Of a DNA stretch of 64,000 bases, positions 54,163 to 63,558 are shown one piece after another. A program made the position numbers and the translations under genes. Source of the DNA: CBDAUN01 sp965214615 (GTDB lineage: Bacteria > Pseudomonadota > Gammaproteobacteria > Arenicellales > JAJDZL01); contig OZ243952.1 in NCBI GenBank assembly GCA_965214615.1, positions 558,001 through 622,000 on the forward strand, in the 5' to 3' direction. The notes under the pieces are model-generated. The model made no database searches. It had not been told where the DNA came from and worked only from the letters and a program-made list of their open reading frames with translations. Within the stretch, counting starts at the first letter, position 1; each line of letters opens with the position of its first letter.

Positions 54163-54320
54163 CAATTCACTGATTGATAATATTTTACAGATTCAATTTT
54201 GATGAATTGTTGTTCTTCGACGAGTTTTACCTTTTTGCCTTATACGGAAATCCAACTGATTAGTATGCATCCACAGTCAAATTGGACTTCTATATAGCCT
54301 CAATTGCATAACCGACGTTG

Positions 54321-54396
54321 TAGATATTCGGCCAACCCGTACCGAATAAGCGAAAAATATTTACCCCCAGCTATGGACACATCGGCAATAAAATTT
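54321..54396 (+). repeat. Element end, copy L2
   Basis: Direct repeat of 52870-52940; also the left end of the DUF4338 element. Confidence 0.75.
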
Positions 54397-54415
54397 TGTA
54401 GAGTCGAGGGCTGGC

Positions 54416-55167
54416 GTGCCAGTGTTAGGGTTTGGTGGTGATTCCAAAGCGTTCGCTTTGGGCCACAGTCCGACTCCCACAACCGCGTTTCCAGTCCCCC
54501 GCTTCTCCGAACCAAGCGTGCTATTTTCCAGCACAGGGGTTCTCCAGTGGGATCATGCACTCGCACACAGAATTCCAAAAATACCTGCAACAACAGCAAT
54601 CGTTAACCGGCTAACCGCAGCCCCGCAACTGATCCCGGTATCAACCTCTGGCGATTCGCGTTTGTGGAACGAATACATCGAGCGCTACGATTATCTCGGA
54701 CACAAGCCCCTGCCCGGAGCCCAGCAACGGTATTTCGCCGCAATCGACAATCAGGTCGTCGCCGCATTCGGCTTCGGAGCGGCAGCATGGAAAACCGCAC
54801 CGCGCGACGAGTTCATCGGCTGGAGCCGCGAACGCCGCGAAGCGAATCTGGCACTGATCGTCAACAATGCCAGATTCCTGATCCTGCCCTAGGTCAAGTG
54901 TCCCAATCTTGCCTCGCACCTGCTCGGAAGGATCGCCCGGAACTGCCGCACCAATGGTACAACCGCTACAAGATTCGTCCGGTGATGCTTGAGATTTTCG
55001 TTGAACAGCGCTTTAGCGGATCCTGCTACCGGGCTGCGAACTGGATCCATGTCGGAATAACCAAGGGACTTGGCAAATGCTCGAGACCGGCGACCCCGAC
55101 ACTGCCGGTCAAGGATATCTTGCTATACCCGCTATCCCGGAACTTCAAGAAAATACTCAACAGCTAA
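54416..55167 (+). pseudogene. DUF4338/DruA-domain gene, interrupted by a stop and a frameshift
   Basis: Clear DUF4338 signatures: YIERYDYLGHKPLPGAQQRY, VVAAFGFGAAAWKTAPRDEF, NLALIVNNARFLILP, then TAG at 54890-54892 where the family has Trp (LPW). After the stop it continues with CPNLASHLLGRIAR and shifts frame near 54935 to ELPHQWYNRYKIRPVMLEIF, FSGSCYRAANWIHVG and LPVKDILLYPL, ending at 55167. DUF4338 is the domain of Druantia DruA and of many stand-alone mobile-DNA proteins. The N-terminal limit is uncertain. Two lesions make it inactive. Confidence 0.8.
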
Positions 55168-55175
55168 TTTCCTCC

Positions 55176-55207
55176 CGGCATACGGGTTGTCCGAATATTT
55201 ACTACGC
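55176..55207 (-). repeat. Element end, inverted copy R
   Basis: TACGGGTTGTCCGAATATTT and flanks match the reverse complement of 52870-52895 and 54321-54345 with few differences. Confidence 0.6.
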
Positions 55208-55395
55208 AGAATATCGTGCTGGGTAAACATTTACTAATGATTCCGATGTTGATAAGTCATTTCCGCGTAACTTCGGCAACCGATGCACAGGCTACGGCGG
55301 GTGTCTTTACACTGGCTTGTATTTGAGTGACAGTCCTGCTTCTTGGTATGATAATTACGACAAGCGAATTTGGAGTCCGCTTGGAAGTAAAGAGA

Positions 55396-55593
55396 ATGGC
55401 AAGGAAAATGGCAATGGAAGTCTTAAAAAATGCTTGTTTAGATATTATTGGCGTTGTAGCCGCTATTGTTTTCTGTTTACTTATTATTGTGCTCTTTGTC
55501 AGTGCTATTATTATCGGAACATCAGCTATTTTAATGATGTGGACAGCGGTAAATAAAATTATTTCACATCTATTACAATATGTTACCTTTTAA
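55396..55593 (+). CDS. Small hydrophobic membrane protein
   Basis: 65 aa from ATG 55396 (55408 is an alternative with AAGGAA in front; the frame is open to 55327). One long or two short membrane segments between about residues 18 and 50 (VVAAIVFCLLIIVLFVSAII). No family recognised. AT-rich and in the accessory patch; small toxins of this type exist but nothing specific supports that. Confidence 0.4.
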   Translation: MARKMAMEVLKNACLDIIGVVAAIVFCLLIIVLFVSAIIIGTSAILMMWTAVNKIISHLLQYVTF

Positions 55594-55600
55594 AATAAAT

Positions 55601-55659
55601 GTCCGGGTAAGTGAGATCGTTACCGAGCCTCGCTTACTCGGACCCCTGAAATTAGGGGT
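55601..55659. terminator. Two adjacent stem-loops after the small membrane gene
   Basis: A 15-bp stem (55601-55615 with 55629-55643, two wobble pairs) and a 6-bp stem (55642-55647 with 55654-55659) follow the stop at 55593. The second cannot form fully with the first, so alternate folding is possible. Terminator or structured RNA. Confidence 0.45.
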
Positions 55660-55853
55660 GCTCGTCGAGCGCATTGATAATGCGCTTGATTCTGGTCGGT
55701 AGCAATATTTCCCAATCGCTGCTGCTCCAGCTCAAGAGTGCTAATTTTGGCACACGGGCCCCGGCATCGGGCGTACGATCAACGCCTGTCGAAGCTCTGA
55801 CTTGACGTCGCCATGCAACTTATAGGCGGCGCCGTTTTCTAACCCTTGTGACT
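55660..55853. other. Upstream region of yejA
   Basis: 194 bases leading to yejA. No clear promoter hexamers. Composition returns to that of the core genome here. Confidence 0.4.
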
Positions 55854-57881
55854 ATGAACACAACCGTGCTTAAGAATGCAGCCCGGCGCGCCGCAGGTTT
55901 CGCGCTGAAGCGCGGCCGCGGTGCACTTGCGGCTCGCGCTGGCGCACTGGCATTGACGGTTGCCGTGGCCGCAGGGCATAGCGCCTATGCGCAGTACGTC
56001 CCAAGCGTCGAGCCGGTGCACGCGTTTGCGATGCACGGCAGCCCGAAGCACGGTCCTGAATTCGAGCATTTCGATTACGTCAATCCAGGCGCTCCGAAGG
56101 GAGGAACGATTCGGTTCGGCGCCCAGGGTACGTTCGATTCATTTCATCCGTTCATACCCAAGGGACTGCCCGCGAGTACAGGGTCCGTTGAATCGCTGAT
56201 GACTTCGAATCCCGAAGAAGTCTTTACCAACTACGGACTGATCGCCGAAACCATCGAGGTTCCGCCGGACCGGTCCTGGGCGATATTCAATATCAGCCCG
56301 AACGCGCGATGGCATGACGGCCGGCCGATTACCGCCGAAGATGTCGTGTGGTCGTTTGATACGCTTATCGAGCATGACCCCGACTACGCCAGATACTATT
56401 CCGACGTGGAGAAAGCGGAACTGCTCGGCGATTTGCGTGTCGGCTTCGTCTTCAAAGGGAACGAGAATCGCGAATTGCCTCTGATCATCGGCCAGCTGCC
56501 CGTCTTGCCTAAGCACTACTGGTTGGAACGCGATTTCACCAAGACTACGCTTGACCCGCCACTGGGAAGCGGCCCCTACCGGGTCAGGGAGTTCGAGCCC
56601 GGCCGCTATGTCGTGCTGGAACGGGTTGAGAACTACTGGGGTGCGGATCTGCCGGTGAACCTAGGTTCGAACAATTTTGATACCATGCGTACGGACTACT
56701 ATCGCGATGACACGGCGATCCGGCTTGCGCTAAAAGCCGGAAAACTCGACTTCAGGCGCGAAAACCAGGCCAAGGCCTGGGCCGCCGACTACGAAGTTCC
56801 GGCGGTTCACAAAGGTTGGCTGAAAAAGGAATTGACGCCCCACCGGCGTCCGACAGGCATGCAGGCGTTCGTCATGAATACGCGGCGCGATATGTTCGCC
56901 GACGTCCGGGTGCGTAAGGCGCTTGCCTACGCATTCGACTTCGAATGGTCCAACCATTTGCTGTTTCACGGCTTCTACACTCGCACCGAGAGCTATTTTT
57001 CCAATTCCGAGTTCGCATCGACAGGTCGCCCGCAAGGCGAGGAGTTCGAAGTTCTCAATCAATTCAGGGAACAGCTGCCGGCCGAGGTGTTTGCCGCCGG
57101 CTATAAGCCGCCGGCTACCGATGGAAGCGGCTGGCCGCGCGAGAACCTCAAGACTGCTTCGGCCCTGCTTGACGAGGCCGGCTGGGTCGTGCGGGATCTG
57201 AAGCGGGTCAATGCGCAAACCGGACAGCCGATGGCGTTTGAAATTCTTCTGGTCAGTCAGGCATTTGAGCGCATCGTCCTGCCGTTCGCCAGAAATCTTG
57301 CAAAACTCGGAATCGATGCGAGAATTCGCCTGGTGGATCGCAGTCAGTATCGCAATCGCCTGGGCACCTATGACTTTGATATGATCGTAAGCGGATGGGG
57401 CCAGTCCGAATCTCCGGGAAACGAACAGCTCTACTACTGGTCGTCGGCTGCTGCGGACGCCCCGCACAACAGAAACCTGGCCGGCATCAAGGATCCGGTC
57501 GTAGACGAGCTGATCAATCTTTTGATCAATGCTCCGGACCGCGAATCGCTCGTCGCGCGCACCAGGGCGCTGGACCGGGTGCTGCTGGCCGGTCACTATG
57601 TGATCCCGAACTGGCATTCGACAAAGGACCGCATCCTTTACTGGGATCGGTATGCGAGACCGGAGTTTTCCATGAAGAACGGCGAGACGACGTCCCGGTG
57701 GTGGTACGATCCGGCCAAGGGTCTTGCTCTTGAACAGGCCATGGACAGCGATACTTCGACAGTGCCCGATACCGGGCAGCTACCGACCCGCTCGACTGCC
57801 TGGATTGCGGTCGTTGCGATTTTCGCATTTGCCGCTATGATGTGGCGATTTAGAAGAAGACGGGCAGGTGCCAAGGCATGA
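55854..57881 (+). CDS. yejA: Peptide ABC transporter substrate-binding protein YejA, membrane-anchored
   Basis: 675 aa from ATG 55854 (GTG 55848 is in frame but not favoured). N-terminal signal region residues 1-45 (Arg-rich, then ALALTVAVAAGHSAYAQ). The SBP_bac_5 domain starts HGSPKHGPEFEHFDYVNPGA, the YejA/oligopeptide-binding hallmark. Unusually, the C-terminus adds a hydrophobic helix (STAWIAVVAIFAFAAMMW) and a basic tail RFRRRRAGAKA, which should anchor the protein in the inner membrane. Its TGA overlaps the yejB ATG. Likely ligands are peptides such as microcin C-type compounds or cell-wall peptides. Confidence 0.93.
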   Translation: MNTTVLKNAARRAAGFALKRGRGALAARAGALALTVAVAAGHSAYAQYVPSVEPVHAFAMHGSPKHGPEFEHFDYVNPGAPKGGTIRFGAQGTFDSFHPFIPKGLPASTGSVESLMTSNPEEVFTNYGLIAETIEVPPDRSWAIFNISPNARWHDGRPITAEDVVWSFDTLIEHDPDYARYYSDVEKAELLGDLRVGFVFKGNENRELPLIIGQLPVLPKHYWLERDFTKTTLDPPLGSGPYRVREFEPGRYVVLERVENYWGADLPVNLGSNNFDTMRTDYYRDDTAIRLALKAGKLDFRRENQAKAWAADYEVPAVHKGWLKKELTPHRRPTGMQAFVMNTRRDMFADVRVRKALAYAFDFEWSNHLLFHGFYTRTESYFSNSEFASTGRPQGEEFEVLNQFREQLPAEVFAAGYKPPATDGSGWPRENLKTASALLDEAGWVVRDLKRVNAQTGQPMAFEILLVSQAFERIVLPFARNLAKLGIDARIRLVDRSQYRNRLGTYDFDMIVSGWGQSESPGNEQLYYWSSAAADAPHNRNLAGIKDPVVDELINLLINAPDRESLVARTRALDRVLLAGHYVIPNWHSTKDRILYWDRYARPEFSMKNGETTSRWWYDPAKGLALEQAMDSDTSTVPDTGQLPTRSTAWIAVVAIFAFAAMMWRFRRRRAGAKA

Positions 57882-58993
57882 CCGCTTACATTATCCGGAG
57901 AATTCTGCTGATCGTGCCCACCTTGTTTGCGATCATGGTGATCAATTTCATTGTGATCCACATTGCCCCCGGCGGCCCGGTTGAACAGGTCATCGCACAG
58001 CTGACAGGGACGGGCGGCGACATTGTCGAACGCGTGACCCGAACCGGAACAGGCGAACTCATTGAGCAAAACACCCCGAACGCTGCGGCCGCAGCGTCGG
58101 AATCGAGCAGCAAGTACCGGGGCGCGCAGGGACTGGATCCGGATTTCATCGCCGAACTGGAAAAGCGCTTCGGCTTCGACAGGCCGCTGCACGAACGGTT
58201 TTTCGAAACCATCAAGAACTACCTGTTCTTCGACTTCGGAGAGAGCTATTTTCGAGATGAAACGGTGACCAATCTTGTCTTGGACAAGATGCCGGTTTCA
58301 ATTTCGCTCGGACTGTGGACGACTCTGATCGTCTACCTGATTTCGATTCCGCTCGGAATCGTGAAGGCGGTTCGCGACGGAAGCGAGTTCGACGGCTGGA
58401 CGACCATCGTGCTGATCGTCGGTACGGCGATACCGGGTTTTTTGTTCGCGGTGTTCCTGCTTGTCGTATTTGCCGGCGGCAGCTATCTCGACTGGTTTCC
58501 TCTCGGCGGTCTGGTGTCGGACAACTTCGAGCAGCTGTCATGGACCGAGAAGATCGCAGACTACTTCTGGCACATCACCTTGCCGGTGATCGCGATGGTA
58601 ATCGGCGGGTTCGCGGGTCTTGCGATGTTGACAAAGAACTCCTTTCTCGATCAGATCAATCAGCAATACGTGATTACCGCGCGTGCCAAGGGGCTGACCG
58701 AGCGCCGCGTGCTCTACGGCCATGTGTTTCGCAATGCGATGCTGATCGTCATCGCCGGGTTCCCGGGCGCTTTTGTGAGCATCCTGTTTACCGGCTCGCT
58801 GCTGATTGAAATCATCTTTTCCCTGGACGGACTTGGCCTGCTCGGATTTGAAGCGGCATTCAATCGCGACTATCCGGTTATGTTTGCGACCCTGTATTTT
58901 TTCTCGCTGCTGGGTCTGCTGATGAATCTGATTGGAGATCTGATGTATATGATCATCGACCCGCGAATTGATTTCGAGGCTCGGGAAGTGTGA
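57878..58993 (+). CDS. yejB: Peptide ABC transporter permease YejB
   Basis: 371 aa. First-type dipeptide/oligopeptide permease: MTAYIIRRILLIVPTLFAIM start, a periplasmic insert (about 40-95), and the EAA loop ITARAKGLTERRVLYGHVFRNA. Six membrane helices expected. ATGA overlap with yejA; one base separates its stop from the next ATG. Confidence 0.94.
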   Translation: MTAYIIRRILLIVPTLFAIMVINFIVIHIAPGGPVEQVIAQLTGTGGDIVERVTRTGTGELIEQNTPNAAAAASESSSKYRGAQGLDPDFIAELEKRFGFDRPLHERFFETIKNYLFFDFGESYFRDETVTNLVLDKMPVSISLGLWTTLIVYLISIPLGIVKAVRDGSEFDGWTTIVLIVGTAIPGFLFAVFLLVVFAGGSYLDWFPLGGLVSDNFEQLSWTEKIADYFWHITLPVIAMVIGGFAGLAMLTKNSFLDQINQQYVITARAKGLTERRVLYGHVFRNAMLIVIAGFPGAFVSILFTGSLLIEIIFSLDGLGLLGFEAAFNRDYPVMFATLYFFSLLGLLMNLIGDLMYMIIDPRIDFEAREV

Positions 58994-58994
58994 C

Positions 58995-60074
58995 ATGAAA
59001 GCGAATTCTTCAGCAGTAATTCACTCGGCGCACAGGTTTCTCGGCATGGAAATCACGCCGCTGGCGAGGAGGAGGCTCGACAGCTTCCTGGCTCACCGCC
59101 GAGGCTACTGGTCTTTATGGATATTCATGATCCTGTTCGTTGTTGCGCTGTTTTCGGAACTGATTGCGAACGACAAGCCGTTCATCGTCTACTACGAGGG
59201 CAGCATTTACTCGCCGGTTCTTCAGGCTTATCCGGAGACCTTGTTCGGCGGCGAATTCGAAACCGAAGCCGACTACAGCGACCCGTATGTCCGGCAGGTG
59301 ATTTCCGAGGGCGGCTGGATGATCTGGCCACTGGTGCGCTACAACCACCAGTCTGTCGCCTGGGATCTGCCGAATCCTGCGCCGACGCCGCCGGATGCAA
59401 GGCACTGGCTTGGTACAGACGACCAGGCGCGCGATGTCGTCGCCAGGGTGCTTTACGGATTCAGAATTTCTGTTCTGTTCGGATTCGCATTGACTGTGAT
59501 CAGCGCGATCATCGGCGTGGCCGCCGGCGCGGTTCAGGGCTATTTCGGCGGCTGGCTCGATCTGCTGTTTCAGCGCTTCATCGAAGTATGGTCCGGTCTG
59601 CCGACCCTGTATCTGCTGATCATACTTGCGAGCGTCGTAGAGCCGAATTTCTGGTGGCTTCTGGGGCTGCTGCTGCTTTTTTCGTGGATGGGCTTTGTCG
59701 GCGTAGTCCGTGCAGAGTTTCTGCGTGCGCGCAATTTCGACTATGTGCGCGCAGCGCGTGCACTCGGGGTTCCCGATACGCATATCATGTTCAAGCATGT
59801 ACTGCCCAATGCCATGGTTGCGACGATGACTTTCATGCCGTTTACTCTTGCCGGATCGGTGACGGTACTGACATCGCTTGACTTTCTCGGAATCGGACTC
59901 CCGCCCGGGTCTGCATCCCTCGGAGAGCTTTTGGCCCAGGGCAAGGCAAATCTTCAGGCGCCGTGGCTTGGCCTGACCGGTTTTTTCATCATCCTGATCA
60001 TGCTCAGCCTGCTCATGTTCATCGGCGAGGCGGTGCGAGATGCCTTCGATCCGAGGAAGTCGGCGTCATCATGA
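58995..60074 (+). CDS. yejE: Peptide ABC transporter permease YejE
   Basis: 359 aa from ATG 58995 (an in-frame start at 58968 lies inside yejB). A long N-terminal periplasmic region (DPYVRQVISEGGWMIWPLVRYNH; PPDARHWLGTDDQARDVVARVLYG) precedes the permease domain with EAA loop RAARALGVPDTHIMFKHVLPNA. It forms the channel with YejB. Its TGA overlaps the yejF ATG (ATGA). Confidence 0.94.
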   Translation: MKANSSAVIHSAHRFLGMEITPLARRRLDSFLAHRRGYWSLWIFMILFVVALFSELIANDKPFIVYYEGSIYSPVLQAYPETLFGGEFETEADYSDPYVRQVISEGGWMIWPLVRYNHQSVAWDLPNPAPTPPDARHWLGTDDQARDVVARVLYGFRISVLFGFALTVISAIIGVAAGAVQGYFGGWLDLLFQRFIEVWSGLPTLYLLIILASVVEPNFWWLLGLLLLFSWMGFVGVVRAEFLRARNFDYVRAARALGVPDTHIMFKHVLPNAMVATMTFMPFTLAGSVTVLTSLDFLGIGLPPGSASLGELLAQGKANLQAPWLGLTGFFIILIMLSLLMFIGEAVRDAFDPRKSASS

Positions 60075-61720
60075 GCGCGGCATCCGCAAAGCACAAGCTG
60101 CTGCAAGTGCAGGACCTTGCCGTTTCGTTCCGGACTGTGACCGACCAGACCGATGCGGTGTCCGGCGTCAGTTTTGACATCAGTGCCGGCAGCACGGTGG
60201 CGATCGTCGGAGAAAGCGGATCCGGAAAGTCAGTGACAGCGCTTTCGATCATGCAGCTGCTCGCGTATCCGAGCGCGCATCACCCGTCCGGCAGCATCCG
60301 CTACGAAGGCCAGGAGCTGATGAACGCGGCCCCGGAGTTGATGCGCAAATATCGCGGCAACAGAATAAGCATGATCTTTCAGGAGCCGCAGACTTCGCTG
60401 AATCCGCTGCACACGATCGTGCGCCAGGTCAGCGAAACGCTGATTATTCACAAGGGCATGAGCGCAGCGGACGCTCAGGAGCGCTCGCTTGAGCTTTTGA
60501 ACCTGGTCAAGATACGAAACGCCAGAGAGCGGCTGCATTCCTATCCGCACCAGCTGTCCGGCGGCCAGCGGCAAAGGGTGATGATTGCGATGGCGCTTGC
60601 GAACGAGCCGGGCCTGCTGATTGCCGACGAGCCGACGACTGCGCTCGATGTGACGACCCAGGCGCAGATACTGAATCTGCTTCGCGAGTTGCAGGAGCGG
60701 ATGAACATGGCGCTTCTTCTGATCAGCCATGACTTGAACATTGTGCGCAAGATGGCTGACGAGGTGCACGTCATGCGTGCCGGCAGATTCGTCGAGTCGG
60801 GCGGGCGCGACCAGATATTCAGCGCCCCGAAGCACGACTATACGAAAATGCTGCTCGCCGCGGAGCCTTCCGGCAGCGCCGGCAAGCCGCCGAGCGGCGC
60901 TCCGGTTGTCATGGATACCGAATCGATGAGGGTGTGGTTTCCGGTGCGCAAGGGTGTGTTTCGAAGAGTCGTCGACCATATCAAGGCGGTCGAGGATGTG
61001 AGTATTACGATCCGCCAGGGCGAGACAATCGGCGTCGTCGGCGAATCAGGGTCGGGCAAGACATCATTGGCCCTGGCGATGCTGCGTCTGATCTCGAGCC
61101 GCGGTGCGATTCGATTCGAGGGGCGCGATATACAGGACCGCCAGTCGAAGGAGCTTCGCAGCTTGCGTTCGAGGATGCAGATCGTGTTTCAGGACCCGTA
61201 TGGCAGTCTCAGTCCCCGGATGACTGTTGCCGGCATCATTGAAGAGGGCTTGCGTGTTCACAGCCGGGACATGGCGGCAGCTGAACGCGAGGAGCGCGTG
61301 GTTGAAGCGTTGCAGGAAGTTGGCATGGATCCGCAAGTGCGCCACCGCTACCCGCATGAGTTTTCCGGCGGCCAGCGCCAGCGCATTGCGATCGCCCGGG
61401 CGATCATACTGAAGCCGGGACTCGTTGTGCTCGACGAGCCGACATCGGCATTGGACCGGTCGGTGCAGTCCCAGATCATCGAGCTGCTGACGCAGCTGCA
61501 GCGCAGGCATGCGCTGGCCTACATTTTCATCAGCCATGATCTGGCGGTGGTCAGGGCAATGGCGAGTTCAATTGTGGTATTGCGCGAGGGCCGGGTGGTG
61601 GAGCAAGGATCAACCGAACAGATATTCGATCGGCCGTCTGACCCCTACACTCAGGCGCTCATTTCTGCAGCGACCGATCTTGAGGTCAGCTCCGAGCAGG
61701 AGCGCTTTGTTTCCGAATAG
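60071..61720 (+). CDS. yejF: Peptide ABC transporter double ATPase YejF
   Basis: 549 aa from ATG 60071. Two complete ATPase modules in one chain: Walker A GESGSGKSVTA (first, about residue 45) and GESGSGKTSLA (second, about residue 328), with signature motifs LSGGQRQR and FSGGQRQR and Walker B LLIADEPTTALD and LVVLDEPTSALD. Energises YejBE. Last gene of the operon, followed by a hairpin at 61729-61746. Confidence 0.95.
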   Translation: MSAASAKHKLLQVQDLAVSFRTVTDQTDAVSGVSFDISAGSTVAIVGESGSGKSVTALSIMQLLAYPSAHHPSGSIRYEGQELMNAAPELMRKYRGNRISMIFQEPQTSLNPLHTIVRQVSETLIIHKGMSAADAQERSLELLNLVKIRNARERLHSYPHQLSGGQRQRVMIAMALANEPGLLIADEPTTALDVTTQAQILNLLRELQERMNMALLLISHDLNIVRKMADEVHVMRAGRFVESGGRDQIFSAPKHDYTKMLLAAEPSGSAGKPPSGAPVVMDTESMRVWFPVRKGVFRRVVDHIKAVEDVSITIRQGETIGVVGESGSGKTSLALAMLRLISSRGAIRFEGRDIQDRQSKELRSLRSRMQIVFQDPYGSLSPRMTVAGIIEEGLRVHSRDMAAAEREERVVEALQEVGMDPQVRHRYPHEFSGGQRQRIAIARAIILKPGLVVLDEPTSALDRSVQSQIIELLTQLQRRHALAYIFISHDLAVVRAMASSIVVLREGRVVEQGSTEQIFDRPSDPYTQALISAATDLEVSSEQERFVSE

Positions 61721-61728
61721 CGCCGGCT

Positions 61729-61746
61729 GGCAGCGGCCCCGCTGCC
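61729..61746. terminator. Short GC-rich hairpin between convergent genes
   Basis: GGCAGCG (61729-61735) pairs with CGCTGCC (61740-61746) around a 4-base loop, 8 bases after the yejF stop and before the end of the EamA gene. No T-run. Confidence 0.4.
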
Positions 61747-61779
61747 GACGATCGGTTCGACGTTCCGATTCTGATAGCG

Positions 61780-62742
61780 CTAAGGCTTGCGCGTTTCGCG
61801 CTCCTTGCGACGAATGCTTTCGCGCAAAACGGTAACCACGCCGGCGGTGGCAATCAAAATCATTCCGATGATCGCATTTTGCGTCGGCCAGGTGTCAAAC
61901 AGCGCCTTGCCCCAGAATGCCGTGAAAAGCAGATAGCTGAAATCGACCGGTACAAGCCGGCTGGATTCTGCGGTTTGATATGCGCGACTGAGAAAGATGT
62001 TGCCCGTAAGGTTCAGGATCGATGTGACGGCGGCAACAGCGATGACCGCCCATGTCAATAGCGGCCAGCCGATGGCGACGAACGGCGCTCGCGCCTGCAG
62101 ATCATCGGACAGTGGAAAGGCGGTTAGCGCAAAGATTCCAAGCACTCCGGAAGCAAAGAATGCGATGCCTACGGAAAATACCATTGCCAGCGTATTTTCT
62201 CCGCGGCATGCGCGGCGAATTGTCAGAACATTGGCTGCGTAGAGGAATCCTGCGAGAACGGGCAGGTATTGGACCGGCGAGAAACCGTCTTCCCACGGTG
62301 ACAGCACCAGGGCGGCGCCGATGGTGCCCAGCACCAGCGCGGACAGCCGCCATGCTCCAAGCCGTTCTCCAAGTACGGGCCCGGCAAGCAGCGATACGAA
62401 TAGTGGATAGGTATACAGTCCTGCGGCCATTTGCGTCAGGGACAAGTACGGAGCGCCGGAGAAGAAGCAGAACATGCAAAGCGTCATCAGCGTAGCCCTG
62501 AAATACACTGCGCCGGGTCGATGCGGGCGCAGCAGATACAGTCCCCCGCCGGCGATGGCCAGGACAAAGGCGAAAAACAGGTTGCCGGATGCCCTAAGCG
62601 CCTGAAACTGCCAGTACGATGTCTGCTCTGAGATGCCTTTGATCAATCCGTCTTGAAACGCCAGCAAAAATACGGCGCTAAGAACAAGGCAGATTGCAAG
62701 AACCGGCCGGTCCTTAGTGGGAGTGCCGAAAAGCGAGTACAT
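61780..62742 (-). CDS. EamA/DMT-family transporter
   Basis: 320 aa, ten hydrophobic helices in two EamA repeats (FLLAFQDGLIKGISE; AGLYTYPLFVSLLAGPVLGER...; GWPLLTWAVIAVAAVTSILNLTGNIFLSRAYQ; LVPVDFSYLLFTAFWGKALF). The late motif ending in DFSYLLFTAFWG resembles RhaT/SAM-type DMT carriers. The substrate is unknown; probably a small metabolite exporter. Converges on the yej operon. Confidence 0.88.
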   Translation of the reverse strand: MYSLFGTPTKDRPVLAICLVLSAVFLLAFQDGLIKGISEQTSYWQFQALRASGNLFFAFVLAIAGGGLYLLRPHRPGAVYFRATLMTLCMFCFFSGAPYLSLTQMAAGLYTYPLFVSLLAGPVLGERLGAWRLSALVLGTIGAALVLSPWEDGFSPVQYLPVLAGFLYAANVLTIRRACRGENTLAMVFSVGIAFFASGVLGIFALTAFPLSDDLQARAPFVAIGWPLLTWAVIAVAAVTSILNLTGNIFLSRAYQTAESSRLVPVDFSYLLFTAFWGKALFDTWPTQNAIIGMILIATAGVVTVLRESIRRKERETRKP

Positions 62743-63137
62743 CTGCCGCGAGATTTGCAGGTGCCGCGATTGCGTCGAATTCCTGCATCCTAGTCATTTG
62801 CCGCGAGCCAACGTTTGGCGTGCCTTGATTTGTCCATTTTCTGTTGCCTGTTGCCGGTACAATCGCCGGTTTCGTTCTTGTGTTTGCGCCTATTGTCGCA
62901 AAAAGTCCTGCTCGTGGTTGAAAGATTGAGGTATTGCAAAGAATTTGTACGATTTGCGCTAATTTGGCGGCGACCGCGAATTGGTTTGAGGTGAAAATTC
63001 ATCATAAGGCGCGAATGTGTATAATGCGCGGAAAATTCGTCACAGTGCATGCCGATTCGCACGGAGCGGTCAATTTGCATTGTCGGCGCTTTACTTTCTT
63101 TCCGTTCGATAGAATGCTGTGCGTTCTTCGCTCTTGT
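62743..63137. other. Intergenic region before tRNA-Lys
   Basis: 395 bases. Short frames only. A TAGAAT hexamer at about 63110 could be the tRNA -10 box, but no matching -35 was found. Confidence 0.4.
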
Positions 63138-63213
63138 GGGTCGTTAGCTCAGTCGGTAGAGCATCTGACTTTTAATCAGGTGGTCGCAGGTTCGATTCCT
63201 GCACGACCCACCA
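63138..63213 (+). tRNA. tRNA-Lys (anticodon TTT)
   Basis: 76 bases with encoded CCA. Acceptor GGGTCGT pairs with ACGACCC. The anticodon loop is CTTTTAA with TTT in the centre, and the T-loop GTTCGAT. It reads AAA/AAG codons. Confidence 0.97.
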
Positions 63214-63558
63214 CAAGGAACTTCTCCCGCCTTGACGGCTTTCGCGAATCGTAATGTGCGTCTGCCAATTCGAAGTGCTTTGAACCGAAGGATTGCACCG
63301 CTGAATCTGCACACTGCGCGATCAGATTGTTTCGGACCCGTGTGATATTGATCCGCGCCTGCCTATGCAGAATGCAGATTCTGCATTCGTCAAAAAATCG
63401 GCGATTAGGGATTTCAAACACTTTGCGTTAGAATATATTTGCAAAATATTGCCATCGTCTTGTAGGGCAGGCAATTTTTTGCTGTCATTACTCTAATAAA
63501 TCGGCATCGGAACAATGGTTCTGGCGTCGAACAAGGCAAAGTTTTAATGGAGGAGTGT
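63214..63558. other. Upstream region of the ammonium transporter gene
   Basis: 345 bases. It holds a short palindrome (GAATGCAGATTCTGCATTC, around 63370-63390) and a TTGCC...GGCAA hairpin with a T6 run ending near 63480. Together these could be a leader terminator before amt. No sigma-54 site was recognised. Confidence 0.45.

Larger units (their letters stand above)
54319..55207 (+). mobile_element. Small element with inverted ends carrying a DUF4338 (DruA-like) gene
   Basis: Left end 54321-54345 and right end 55176-55207 are imperfect inverted repeats (TAAATATTCGG(C/A)CAACCCGTA core). Between them lies only the decayed DUF4338 gene. A second left end (52870-52940) is found 1.45 kb upstream. 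This is the layout of an insertion sequence about 0.9 kb long. No clean target-site duplication was identified. Confidence 0.55.

Noticed and set aside
56730..57617. 295-codon open frame antisense to yejA
   Set aside because: No protein-family pattern; the plus strand holds an unmistakable YejA.
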